In this document: one piece after another, positions 1 through 15,000 of the stretch
How positions within the stretch are numbered: the stretch's first letter is position 1
Layout of the letters: each line of letters begins with the position of its first letter
Source: Tipula vernalis
Lineage: Eukaryota > Arthropoda > Insecta > Diptera > Tipulidae
Direction of reading: 5' to 3'
Length of the DNA stretch: 64,000 nt
Assembly: GCA_958295665.1 (NCBI GenBank)
Contig: OY282560.1
Coordinates: 51,150,333 to 51,214,332 of the forward strand
Notes under the pieces: generated by a model
What the model saw: the letters and a program-made list of their open reading frames with translations, nothing else
What the model was told of the DNA's origin: nothing
The model's database searches: none
Position numbers and translations under genes: made by a program

Positions 1-3000
1 TAAATACGGAACGTTAGTCGTTCAATTTAAACTCTGTTTGATTTCCGTCATATCTAACCCTCATAGCTCCAATAGCATGTCCCCAATAACAGCAAAAGTC
101 AAGAATGGACCATGGTCTATATTTTAATAGCAGTTGCATTTCCCGACAAACTACCGAAGATGGTTTAGATAAATATTGAACGTTAGCCGTTCAATTTAAA
201 CTTTGGGTGATTATCGTCCTCCGATCTAACCATCATAGCTCCAAGAGAATGTCCCCAATACTTGCTTAAGTCAAGAATGGACCATGGTCTATCTTTTAAT
301 AACAGTTGCATTTCCGGACAAACTACCGAAGATGGTTTAGTAAATTTAAATATGGAACGTTAGCCGTTCAATTTAAACTTTGGGTGATTTTCGTCATATC
401 TAACCCTCAGAGCTCCAATAGCATGTCCCCAATAACAGCAAAAGTCAAGAATGGACCATGTTCTATATTTTATTAGCAGTTGCATTTCCGGACAAACTAC
501 CGAAGATGGTTTAGTAAATTTAAATATGGAACGTTAGCCGTTCAATTTATACTTTGGGTGATTTTCGTCATATCTAACCCTCATAGCTCCAATAGCATGT
601 CCCCAATAACAGCAAAAGTCAAGAATGGACCATGGTCTATCTTTTAATAACAGTTGCATTTCCGGACAAACTACCGAAGATGGTTTAGTAAATTTATATA
701 TGGAACGTTAGCCGTTCAATTTAAACTTTGGGTGATTTTCGTCATATCTAACCCTCATAGCTCCAATAGCATGTCCCCAATAACAGCAAAAGTCAAGAAT
801 GGACCATGTTCTATATTTTATTAGCAGTTGCATTTCCGGACAAACTACCGAAGATGGTTTAGTAAATTTAAATACGGAACGTTAGTCGTTCAATTTAAAC
901 TCTGTTTGATTTCCGTCATATCTAACCCTCATAGCTCCAATAGCATGTCCCCAATAACAGCAAAAGTCAAGAATGGACCATGGTCTATATTTTAATAGCA
1001 GTTGCATTTCCGGACAAACTACCGAAGATGGTTTAGTAAATTTAAATACGGAACGTTAGTCGTTCAATTTAAACTCTGTTTGATTTCCGTCATATCTAAC
1101 CCTCATAGCTCCAATAGCATGTCCCCAATAACAGCAAAAGTCAAGAATGGACCATGGTCTATCTTTTAATAGCAGTTGCATTTCCTGACAAACTACCGAA
1201 GATGGTTTAGATAAATATTGAACGTTAGCCGTTCAATTTAAACTTTGGGTGATTATCGTCCTCCGATCTAACCATCATAGCTCCAAGAGAATGTCCCCAA
1301 TACTTGCTTAAGTCAAGAATGGACCATTGTCTATCTTTAAATAACAATTGCATTTCCGGACAAACTACCGAAGATGGTTTAGTAAATTTATATATGGAAC
1401 GTTAGCCGTTCAATTTAAACTTTGGGTGAATTTCGTCATATCTAACCCTCATAGCTCCAATAGCATGTCCCCAATAACAGCAAAAGTCAAGAATGGACCA
1501 TGTTCTATATTTTATTAGCAGTTTCATTTCCGGACAAACTACCGAAGATTGTTTAGTAAATTTAAATATGGAACGTTATTCGTTCAATTTAAACTTTGAG
1601 TGATTATCGTCCGATCTAACCATCATAGCTCCAAGAGAATGTCCCTAATATTTGCATTAGTTAAGAATGGACCATGGTCTATATTTTAATAGCAGTTGCA
1701 TTTCCGGACAAACTACCGCAGATGGTTTAGTAAATTTAAATATGGAACGTTAGCCGTTCAATTTAAACTTTGGGTGATTTTCGTCATATCTAACCCTCAT
1801 AGCTCCAATAGCATGTCCCCAATAACAGCAAAAGTCAAGAATGGACCATGTTCTATATTTTATTAGCAGTTGCATTTCCGGACAAACTACCGAAGATGGT
1901 TTAGTAAATTTAAATACGGAACGTTAGTCGTTCAATTTAAACTCTGTTTGATTTCCGTCATATCTAACCCTCATAGCTCCAATAGCATGTCCCCAATAAC
2001 AGCAAAAGTCAAGAATGGACCATGGTCTATATTTTAATAGCAGTTGCATTTCCTGACAAACTACCGAAGATGGTTTAGATAAATATTGAACGTTAGCCGT
2101 TCAATTTAAACTTTGGGTGATTATCGTCCTCCGATCTAACCATCATAGCTCCAAAAGAATGTCCCCAATACTTGCTTAAGTCAAGAATGGACCATTGTCT
2201 ATCTTTTAATAACAATTGCATTTCCGGACAAACTACCGAAGATGGTTTAGTAAATTTAAATATGGAACGTTAGCCGTTCAATTTAAACTTTGGGTGATTT
2301 TCGTCATATCTAACCCTCAGAGCTCCAATAGCATGTCCCCAATAACAGCAAAAGTCAAGAATGGACCATGGTCTATCTTTTAATAAAAGTTGCATTTCCG
2401 GACAAACTACCGAAGATGGTTTAGTAAATTTATATATGGAACGTTAGCCGTTCAATTTAAACTTTGGGTGAATTTCGTCATATCTAACCCTCATAGCTCC
2501 AATAGCTTGTCCCCAATAACAGCAAAAGTCAAGAATGGACCATGTTCTATATTTTATTAGCAGTTTCATTTCCGGACAAACTACCGAAGATTGTTTAGTA
2601 AATTTAAATATGGAACGTTAGCCGTTCAATTTAAACTTTGGGTGATTTTCGTCATATCTAACCCTCATAGCTCCAATAGCATGTCCCCAGTAACAGCAAA
2701 AGTCAAGAATGGACCATGCTCTATCTTTTAATAACAGTTGCATTTCCGGACAAACTAAAGAAGATGGTTTAGTAAATTTAAATATGGAACGTTATTCGTT
2801 CAATTTAAACTTTGAGTGATTATCGTCCGATCTAACCATCATAGCTCCAAGAGAATGTCCCTAATATTTGCATTAGTTAAGAATGGACCATGGTCTATAT
2901 TTTAATAACAGTTGCATTTCCGGACAAACTACCGAAGATGGTTTAGTAAATTTAAATATGGAACGTTAGCCGTTCAATTTAAACTTTGGGTGATTTTCGT

Positions 3001-6000
3001 CATATCTAACCCTCAGAGCTCCAATAGCATGTCCCCAATAACAGCAAAAGTCAAGAATGGACCATGGTCTATCTTTTAATAACAGTTGCATTTCCGGACA
3101 AACTACCGAAGATGGTTTAGTAAATTTATATATGGAAGGTTAGCTGTTCAATTTAAACTTTGGGTGATTTTCGTCATATCTAACCCTCATAGCTCCAACA
3201 GCATGTCCCCAATAACAGCAAAAGTCAAGAATGGACCATGTTCTATATTTTATTAGCAGTTGCATTTCCGGACAAACTACCGAAGATGGTTTAGTAAATT
3301 TAAATACGGAACGTTAGTCGTTCAATTTAAACTCTGTTTGATTTCCGTCATATCTAACCCTCATAGCTCCAATAGCATGTCCCCAATAACAGCAAAAGTC
3401 AAGAATGGACCATGGTCTATATTTTAATAGCAGTTGCATTTCCGGACAATCTACCGAAGATGGTTTAGTAAATTTAAATACGGAACGTTAGTCGTTCAAT
3501 TTAAACTCTGTTTGATTTCCGTTATATCTAACCCTCATAGCTCCAATAGCATGTCCCCAATAACAGCAAAAGTCAAGAATGTACCATGGTCTATATTTTA
3601 ATAGCAGTTGCATTTCCTGACAAACTACCGAAGATGGTTTAGATAAATATTGAACGTTAGCCGTTCAATTTAAACTTCGGGTGATTATCGTCCTCCGATC
3701 TAACCATCATAGCTCCAAAAGAATGTCCCCAATACTTGCTTAAGTCAAGAATGGACCATTGTCTATCTTTTAATAACAATTGCATTTCCGGACAAACTAC
3801 CGAAGATGGTTTAGTAAATTTAAATATGGAACGTTAGCCGTTCAATTTAAACTTTGGGTGATTTTCGTCATATCTAACCCTCAGAGCTCCAATAGCATGT
3901 CCCCAATAACAGCAAAAGTCAAGAATGGACCATGTTCTATATTTTATTAGCAGTTGCATTTCCGGACAAACTACCGAAGATGGTTTAGTAAATTTAAATA
4001 TGGAACGTTAGCCGTTCAATTTATACTTTGGGTGATTTTCGTCATATCTAACCCTCATAGCTCCAATAGCATGTCCCCAATAACAGCAAAAGTCAAGAAT
4101 GGACCATGGTCTATCTTTTAATAACCGTTGCATTTCCGGACAAACTACCGAAGATGGTTTAGTAAATTTAAATATGGAACGTTAGCCGTTCAATTTAAAC
4201 TTTGGGTGATTTTCGTCATATCTAACCCTCATAGCTCCAATAGCATGTCCCCAGTAATAGCAAAAGTCAAGAATGGACCATGCTCTATCTTTTAATAACA
4301 GTTGCATTTCCGGACAAACTACCGAAGATGGTTTAGTAAATTTAAATATGGAACGTTAGCCGTTCAATTTAAACTTTGGGTGATTTTCGTCATATCTAAC
4401 CCTCAGAGCTCCAATAGCATGTCCCCAATAACAGCAAAAGTCAAGAATGGACCATGTTCTATATTTTATTAGCAGTTGCATTTCCGGACAAACTACCGAA
4501 GATGGTTTAGTAAATTTAAATATGGAACGTTAGCCGTTCAATTTATACTTTGGGTGATTTTCGTCATATCTAACCCTCATAGCTCCAATAGCATGTCCCC
4601 AATAACTGCAAAAGTCAAGAATGGACCATGGTCTATCTTTTAATAACCGTTGCATTTCCGGACAAACTACCGAAGATGGTTTAGTAAATTTAAATATGGA
4701 ACGTTAGCCGTTCAATTTAAACTTTGGGTGATTTTCGTCATATCTAACCCTCATAGCTCCAATAGCATGTCCCCAGTAACAGCAAAAGTCAAGAATGGAC
4801 CATGCTCTATCTTTTAATAACAGTTGCATTTCCGGACAAACTACCGAAGATGGTTTAGTAAATTTAAATATGGAACGTTAGCCGTTCAATTTAAACTTTG
4901 GGTGATTTTCGTCATATCTAACCCTCATAGCTCCAATAGCATGTCCCCAATAACAGCAAAAGTCAAGAATGGACCATGTTCTATATTTTATTAGCAGTTG
5001 CATTTCCGGACAAACTACCGAAGATGGTTTAGTAAATTTAAATACGGAACGTTAGTCGTTCAATTTAAACTCTGTTTGATTTCCGTCATATCTAACCCTC
5101 ATAGCTCCAATAGCATGTCCCCAATAACAGCAAAAGTCAAGAATGGACCATGGTCTATATTTTAATAGCAGTTGCATTTCCTGACAAACTACCGAAGATG
5201 GTTTAGATAAATATTGAACGTTAGCCGTTCAATTTAAACTTCGGGTGATTATCGTCCTCCGATCTAACCATCATAGCTCCAAGAGAATGTCCCCAATACT
5301 TGCTTAAGTCAAGAATGGACCATGGTCTATCTTTTAATAACAGTTGCATTTCCGGACAAACTACCGAAGATGGTTTAGTAAATTTAAATATGGAACGTTA
5401 GCCGTTCAATTTAAACTTTGGGTGATTTTCGTCATATCTAACCCTCAGAGCTCCAATAGCATGTCCCCAATAACAGCAAAAGTCAAGAATGGACCATGTT
5501 CTATATTTTATTAGCAGTTGCATTTCCGGACAAACTACCGAAGATGGTTTAGTAAATTTAAATATGGAACGTTAGCCGTTCAATTTATACTTTGGGTGAT
5601 TTTCGTCATATCTAACCCTCATAGCTCCAATAGCATGTCCCCAATAACAGCAAAAGTCAAGAATGGACCATGGTCTATCTTTTAATAACCGTTGCATTTC
5701 CGGACAAACTACCGAAGATGGTTTAGTAAATTTAAATATGGAACGTTAGCCGTTCAATTTAAACTTTGGGTGATTTTCGTCATATCTAACCCTCAGAGCT
5801 CCAATAGCATGTCCCCAATAACAGCAAAAGTCAAGAATGGACCATGTTCTATATTTTATTAGCAGTTGCATTTCCGGACAAACTACCGAAGATGGTTTAG
5901 TAAATTTAAATATGGAACGTTAGCCGTTCAATTTATACTTTGGGTGATTTTCGTCATATCTAACCCTCATAGCTCCAATAGCATGTCCCCAATAACAGCA

Positions 6001-9000
6001 AAAGTCAAGAATGGACCATGGTCTATCTTTTAATAACCGTTGCATTTCCGGACAAACTACCGAAGATGGTTTAGTAAATTTAAATATGGAACGTTAGCCG
6101 TTCAATTTAAACTTTGGGTGATTTTCGTCATATCTAACCCTCATAGCTCCAATAGCATGTCCCCAATAACAGCAAAAGTCAAGAATGGACCATGTTCTAT
6201 ATTTTATTAGCAGTTGCATTTCCGGACAAACTACCGAAGATGGTTTAGTAAATTTAAATACGGAACGTTAGTCGTTCAATTTAAACTCTGTTTGATTTCC
6301 GTCATATCTAACCCTCATAGCTCCAATAGCATGTCCCCAATAACAGCAAAAGTCAAGAATGGACCATGGTCTATATTTTAATAGCAGTTGCATTTCCTGA
6401 CAAACTACCGAAGATGGTTTAGATAAATATTGAACGTTAGCCGTTCAATTTAAACTTCGGGTGATTATCGTCCTCCGATCTAACCATCATAGCTCCAAGA
6501 GAATGTCCCCAATACTTGCTTAAGTCAAGAATGGACCATGGTCTATCTTTTAATAACAGTTGCATTTCCGGACAAACTACCGAAGATGGTTTAGTAAATT
6601 TAAATATGGAACGTTAGCCGTTCAATTTAAACTTTGGGTGATTTTCGTCATATCTAACCCTCAGAGCTCCAATAGCATGTCCCCAATAACAGCAAAAGTC
6701 AAGAATGGACCATGTTCTATATTTTATTAGCAGTTGCATTTCCGGACAAACTACCGAAGATGGTTTAGTAAATTTAAATATGGAACGTTAGCCGTTCAAT
6801 TTATACTTTGGGTGATTTTCGTCATATCTAACCCTCATAGCTCCAATAGCATGTCCCCAATAACAGCAAAAGTCAAGAATGGACCATGGTCTATCTTTTA
6901 ATAACCGTTGCATTTCCGGACAAACTACCGAAGATGGTTTAGTAAATTTAAATATGGAACCTTAGCCGTTCAATTTAAACTTTGGGTGATTTTCGTCATA
7001 TCTAACCCTCATAGCTCCAATAGCATGTCCCCAGTAACAGCAAAAGTCAAGAATGGACCATGCTCTATCTTTTAATAACAGTTGCATTTCCGGACAAACT
7101 ACCGAAGATGGTTTAGTAAATTTAAATATGGAACGTTAGCCGTTCAATTTAAACTTTGGGTGATTTTCGTCATATCTAACCCTCATAGCTCCAATAGCAT
7201 GTCCCCAATAACAGCAAAAGTCAAGAATGGACCATGTTCTATATTTTATTAGCAGTTGCATTTCCGGACAAACTACCGAAGATGGTTTAGTAAATTTAAA
7301 TACGGAACGTTATTCGTTCAATTTAAACTTTGAGTGATTATCGTCCGATCTAACCATCATAGCTCCAAGAGAATGTCCTCAATATTTGCATTAGTTAAGA
7401 ATGGACCATGGTCTATATTTTAATAGCAGTTGCATTTCCGGACAAACTACCGAAGATGGTTTAGTAAATTTAAATATGGAACGTTAGCCGTTCAATTTAA
7501 ACTTTGGGTGATTTTCGTCATATCTAACCCTCAGAGCTCCAATAGCATGTCCCCAATAACAGCAAAAGTCAAGAATGGACCATGTTCTATATTTTATTAG
7601 CAGTTGCATTTCCGGACAAACTACCGAAGATGGTTTAGTAAATTTAAATATGGAACGTTAGCCGTTCAATTTATACTTTGGGTGATTTTCGTCATATCTA
7701 ACCCTCATAGCTCCAATAGCATGTCCCCAATAACAGCAAAAGTCAAGAATGGACCATGGTCTATCTTTTAATAACCGTTGCATTTCCGGACAAACTACCG
7801 AAGATGGTTTAGTAAATTTAAATATGGAACGTTAGCCGTTCAATTTAAACTTTGGGTGATTTTCGTCATATCTAACCCTCATAGCTCCAATAGCATGTCC
7901 CCAGTAATAGCAAAAGTCAAGAATGGACCATGCTCTATCTTTTAATAACAGTTGCATTTCCGGACAAACTACCGAAGATGGTTTAGTAAATTTAAATATG
8001 GAACGTTAGCCGTTCAATTTAAACTTTGGGTGATTTTCGTCATATCTAACCCTCAGAGCTCCAATAGCATGTCCCCAATAACAGCAAAAGTCAAGAATGG
8101 ACCATGTTCTATATTTTATTAGCAGTTGCATTTCCGGACAAACTACCGAAGATGGTTTAGTAAATTTAAATATGGAACGTTAGCCGTTCAATTTATACTT
8201 TGGGTGATTTTCGTCATATCTAACCCTCATAGCTCCAATAGCATGTCCCCAATAACAGCAAAAGTCAAGAATGGACCATGGTCTATCTTTTAATAACCGT
8301 TGCATTTCCGGACAAACTACCGAAGATGGTTTAGTAAATTTAAATATGGAACGTTAGCCGTTCAATTTAAACTTTGGGTGATTTTCGTCATATCTAACCC
8401 TCATAGCTCCAATAGCATGTCCCCAATAACAGCAAAAGTCAAGAATGGGCCATGTTCTATATTTTATTAGCAGTTGCATTTCCGGACAAACTACCGAAGA
8501 TGGTTTAGTAAATTTAAATACGGAACGTTAGTCGTTCAATTTAAACTCTGTTTGATTTCCGTCATATCTAACCCTCATAGCTCCAATAGCATGTCCCCAA
8601 TAACAGCAAAAGTCAAGAATGGACCATGGTCTATATTTTAATAGCAGTTGCATTTCCTGACAAACTACCGAAGATGGTTTAGATAAATATTGAACGTTAG
8701 CCGTTCAATTTAAACTTCGGGTGATTATCGTCCTCCGATCTAACCATCATAGCTCCAAGAGAATGTCCCCAATACTTGCTTAAGTCAAGAATGGACCATG
8801 GTCTATCTTTTAATAACAGTTGCATTTCCGGACAAACTACCGAAGATGGTTTAGTAAATTTAAATATGGAACGTTAGCCGTTCAATTTATACTTTGGGAG
8901 ATTTTCGTCATATCTAACCCTCATAGCTCCAATAGCATGTCCCCAATAACAGCAAAAGTCAAGAATGGACCATGGTCTATCTTTTAATAACCGTTGCATT

Positions 9001-12000
9001 TCCGGACAAACTACCGAAGATGGTTTAGTAAATTTAAATATGGAACCTTAGCCGTTCAATTTAAACTTTGGGTGATTTTCGTCATATCTAACCCTCATAG
9101 CTCCAATAGCATGTCCCCAGTAACAGCAAAAGTCAAGAATGGACCATGCTCTATCTTTTAATAACAGTTGCATTTCCGGACAAACTACCGAAGATGGTTT
9201 AGTAAATTTAAATATGGAACGTTAGCCGTTCAATTTAAACTTTGGGTGATTTTCGTCATATCTAACCCTCATAGCTCCAATAGCATGTCCCCAATAACAG
9301 CAAAAGTCAAGAATGGACCATGTTCTATATTTTATTAGCAGTTGCATTTCCGGACAAACTACCGAAGATGGTTTAGTAAATTTAAATACGGAACGTTAGT
9401 CGTTCAATTTAAACTCTGTTTGATTTCCGTCATATCTAACCCTAATAGCTCCAATAGCATGTCCCCAATAACAGCAAAAGTCAAGAATGGACCATGGTCT
9501 ATATTTTAATAGCAGTTGCATTTCCTGACAAACTACCGAAGATGGTTTAGATAAATATTGAACGTTAGCCGTTCAATTTAAACTTTGGGTGATTATCGTC
9601 CTCCGATCTAACCATCATAGCTCCAAGAGAATGTCCCCAATACTTGCTTAAGTCAAGAATGGACCATGGTCTATCTTTTAATAACAGTTGCATTTCCGGA
9701 CAAACTACCGAAGATGGTTTAGTAAATTTAAATATGGAACGTTAGCCGTTCAATTTAAACTTTGGGTGATATTCGTCATTTCTAACCCTCAGAGCTCCAA
9801 TAGCATGTCCCCAATAACAGCAAAAGTCAAGAATGGACCATGTTCTATATTTTATTAGCAGTTGCATTTCCGGACAAACTACCGAAGATGGTTTAGTAAA
9901 TTTAAATATGGAACGTTAGCCGTTCAATTTATACTTTGGGTGATTTTCGTCATATCTAACCCTCATAGCTCCAATAGCATGTCCCCAGTAACAGCAAAAG
10001 TCAAGAATGGACCATGTTCTATATTTTATTAGCAGTTGCATTTCCGGACAAACTACCGAAGATGGTTTAGTAAATTTATATATGGAACGTTAGCCGTTCA
10101 ATTTAAACTTTGGGTGATTTTCGTCATATCTAACCCTCATAGCTCCAATAGCATGTCCCCAATAACAGCAAAAGTCAAGAATGGACCATGTTCTATATTT
10201 TATTAGCAGTTGCATTTCCGGACAAACTACCGAAGATGGTTTAGTAAATTTATATATGGCACGTTAGCCGTTCAATTTAAACTTTGGGTGATTTTCGTCA
10301 TATCTAACCCTCATAGCTCCAATAGCATGTCCGCAATAACAGCAAAAGTCAAGAATGGACCATGTTCTATATTTTATTAGCAGTTGCATTTCCGGACAAA
10401 CTACCGAAGATGGTTTAGTAAATTTATATATGGAACGTTAGCCGTTCAATTTAAACTTTGGGTGATTTTCGTCATATCTAACCCTCATAGCTCCAATAGC
10501 ATGTCCCCAATAACAGCAAAAGTCAAGAATGGACCATGTTCTATATTTTATTAGCAGTTGCATTTCCGGACAAACTACCGAAGATGGTTTAGTAAATTTA
10601 TATATGGAACGTTAGCCGTTCAATTTAAACTTTGGGTGATTTTCGTCATATCTAACCCTCATAGCTCCAATAGCATGTCCCCAATAACGGCAAAAGTCAA
10701 GAATGGACCATGTTCTATATTTTATTAGCAGTTGCATTTCCGGACAAACTACCGAAGATGGTTTAGTAAATTTATATATGGAACGTTAGCCGTTCAATTT
10801 AAACTTTGGGTGATTTTCGTCATATCTAACCCTCAGAGCTCCAATAGCATGTCCCCAATAACAGCAAAAGTCAAGAATGGACCATGTTCTATATTTTATT
10901 AGCAGTTGCATTTCCGGACAAACTACCGAAGATGGTTTAGTAAATTTATATATGGAACGTTAGCCGTTCAATTTAAACTTTGGGTGATTTTCGTCATATC
11001 TAACCCTCATAGCTCCAATAGCATGTCCCCAATAACAGCAAAAGTCAAGAATGGACCATGTTCTATATTTTATTAGCCGTTGCATTTCCGGACAAACTAC
11101 CGAAGATGGTTTAGTAAATTTATATATGGAACGTTAGCCGTTCAATTTAAACTTTGGGTGATTTTCGTCATATCTAACCCTCATAGCTCCAATAGCATGT
11201 CCCCAATAACAGCAAAAGTCAAGAATGGACCATGTTCTATATTTTATTAGCAGTTGCATTTCCGGACAAACTACCGAAGATGGTTTAGTAAATTTATATA
11301 TGGAACGTTAGCCGTTCAATTTAAACTTTGGGTGATTTTCGTCATATCTAACCCTCAGAGCTCCAATAGCATGTCCCCAATAACAGCAAAAGTCAAGAAT
11401 GGACCATGTTCTATATTTTATTAGCAGTTGCATTTCCGGACAAACTACCGAAGATGGTTTAGTAAATTTATATATGGAACGTTAGCCGTTCAATTTAAAC
11501 TTTGGGTGATTTTCGTCATATCTAACCCTCATAGCTCCAATAGCATGTCCCCAATAACAGCAAAAGTCAAGAATGGACCATGTTCTATATTTTATTAGCA
11601 GTTGCATTTCCGGACAAACTACCGAAGATGGTTTAGTAAATTTAAATACGGAACGTTAGTCGTTCAATTTAAACTCTGTTTGATTTCCGTCATATCTAAC
11701 CCTCATAGCTCCAAAAGCATGTCCCCAATAACAGCAAAAGTCAAGAATGGACCATGGTCTATATTTTAATAGCAGTTGCATTTCCTGACAAACTACCGAA
11801 GATGGTTTAGATAAATATTGAACGTTAGCCGTTCAATTTAAACTTCGGGTGATTATCGTCCTCCGATCTAACCATCATAGCTCCAAGAGAATGTCCCCAA
11901 TACTTGCTTAAGTCAAGAATGGACCATGGTATATCTTTTAATAACAGTTGCATTTCCGGACAAACTACCGAAGATGGTTTAGTAAATTTAAATATGGAAC

Positions 12001-15000
12001 GTTAGCCGTTCAATTTAAACTTTGGGTGATTTTCGTCATATCTAACCCTCAGAGCTCCAATAGCATGTCCCCAATAACAGCAAAAGTCAAGAATGGACCA
12101 TGTTCTATATTTTATTAGCAGTTGCATTTCCGGACAAACTACCGAAGATGGTTTAGTAAATTTAAATATGGAACGTTAGCCGTTCAATTTATACTTTGGG
12201 TGATTTTCGTCATATCTAACCCTCATAGCTCCAATAGCATGTCCCCAATAACAGCAAAAGTCAAGAATGGACCATGGTCTATCTTTTAATAACCGTTGCA
12301 TTTCCGGACAAACTACCGAAGATGGTTTAGTAAATTTAAATATGGAACGTTAGCCGTTCAATTTAAACTTTGGGTGATTTTCGTCATATCTAACCCTCAT
12401 AGCTCCAATAGCATGTCCCCAGTAACAGCAAAAGTCAAGAATGGACCATGCTCTATCTTTTAATAACAGTTGCATTTCCGGACAAACTACCGAAGATGGT
12501 TTAGTAAATTTAAATATGGAACGTTAGCCGTTCAATTTAAACTTTGGGTGATTTTCGTCATATCTAACCCTCATAGCTCCAATAGCATGTCCCCAATAAC
12601 AGCAAAAGTCAAGAATGGACCATGTTCTATATTTTATTAGCAGTTGCATTTCCGGACAAACTACCGAAGATGGTTTAGTAAATTTAAATACGGAACGTTA
12701 TTCGTTCAATTTAAACTTTGAGTGATTATCGTCCGATCTAACCATCATAGCTCCAAGAGAATGTCCTCAATATTTGCATTAGTTAAGAATGGACCATGGT
12801 CTATATTTTAATAGCAGTTGCATTTCCGGACAAACTACCGCAGATGGTTTAGTAAATTTAAATATGGAACGTTAGCCGTTCAATTTAAACTTTGGGTGAT
12901 TTTCGTCATATCTAACCCTCATAGCTCCAATAGCATGTCCCCAATAACAGCAAAAGTCAAGAATGGACCATGTTCTATATTTTATTAGCAGTTGCATTTC
13001 CGGACAAACTACCGAAGATGGTTTAGTAAATTTAAATACGGAACGTTAGTCGTTCAATTTAAACTCTGTTTGATTTCCGTCATATCTAACCCTAATAGCT
13101 CCAATAGCATGTCCCCAATAACAGAAAAAGTCAAGAATGGACCATGGTCTATATTTTAATAGCAGTTGCATTTCCTGACAAACTACCGAAGATGGTTTAG
13201 ATAAATATTGAACGTTAGCCGTTCAATTTAAACTTTGGGTGATTATCGTCCTCCGATCTAACCATCATAGCTCCAAGAGAATGTCCCCAATACTTGCTTA
13301 AGTCAAGAATGGACCATGGTCTATCTTTTAATAACAGTTGCATTTCCGGACAAACTACCGAAGATGGTTTAGTAAATTTAAATATGGAACGTTAGCCGTT
13401 CAATTTAAACTTTGGGTGATTTCCGTCATATCTAACCCTCATAGCTCCAATAGCATGTCCCCAATAACAGCAAAAGTCAAGAATGGACCATGTTCTATAT
13501 TTTATTAGCAGTTGCATTTCCGGACAAACTACCGAAGATGGTTTAGTAAATTTATATATGGAACGTTAGCCGTTCAATTTAAACTTTGGGTGATTTTCGT
13601 CATATCTAACCCTCATAGCTCCAATAGCATGTCCCCAATAACAGCAAAAGTCAAGAATGGACCATGTTCTATATTTTATTAGCAGTTGCATTTCCGGACA
13701 AACTACCGAAGATGGTTTAGTAAATTTAAATACGGAACGTTAGTCGTTCAATTTAAACTTTGGGTGATTTTCGTCATATCTAACCCTCATAGCTCCAATA
13801 GCATGTCCCCAATAACAGCAAAAGTCAAGAATGGACCATGTTCTATATTTTATTAGCAGTTGCATTTCCGGACAAACTACCGAAGATGGTTTAGTAAATT
13901 TAAATATTGAACGTTAGCCGTTCAATTTAAACTTTGGGTGATTATCGTCCTCCGATCCAACCATCATAGCTCCAAGAGAATGTCCCCAATACTTGCTTAA
14001 GTCAAGAATGGACCATGGTCTATCTTTTAATAACAGTTGCATTTCCGGACAAACTACCGAAGATGGTTTAGTAAATTTAAATATGGAACGTTAGCCGTTC
14101 AATTTAAACTTTGGGTGATTTCCGTCATATCTAACCCTCATAGCTCCAATAGCATGTCCCCAATAACAGCAAAAGTCAAGAATGGACCATGTTCTATATT
14201 TTATTAGCAGTTGCATTTCCGGACAAACTACCGAAGATGGTTTAGTAAATTTAAATACGGAACGTTAGTCGTTCAATTTAAACTCTGTTTGATTTCCGTC
14301 ATATCTAACCCTCATAGCTCCAATAGCATGTCCCCAATAACAGCAAAAGTCAAGAATGGACCATGGTCTATATTTTAATAGCAGTTGCATTTCCTGACAA
14401 ACTACCGAAGATGGTTTAGATAAATATTGAACGTTAGCCGTTCAATTTAAACTTTGGGTGATTATCGTCCTCCGATCTAACCATCATAGCTCCAAGAGAA
14501 TGTCCCCAATACTTGCTTAAGTCAAGAATGGACCATGGTCTATCTTTTAATAACAGTTGCATTTCCGGACAAACTACCGAAGATGGTTTAGTAAATTTAA
14601 ATATGGAACGTTAGCCGTTCAATTTAAACTTTGGGTGATTATCGTCCTCCGATCCAACCATCATAGCTCCAAGAGAATGTCCCCAATACTTGCTTAAGTC
14701 AAGAATGGACCATGGTCTATCTTTTAATAACAGTTGCATTTCCGGACAAACTACCGAAGATGGTTTAGTAAATTTAAATATGGAACGTTAGCCGTTCAAT
14801 TTAAACTTTGGGTGATTTCCGTCATATCTAACCCTCATAGCTCCAATAGCATGTCCCCAATAACAGCAAAAGTCAAGAATGGACCATGTTCTATATTTTA
14901 TTAGCAGTTTCATTTCCGGACAAACTACCGAAGATGGTTTAGTAAATTTAAATATGGAACGTTAGTCGTTCAATTTAAACTTTGGGAGATTTTCGTCATA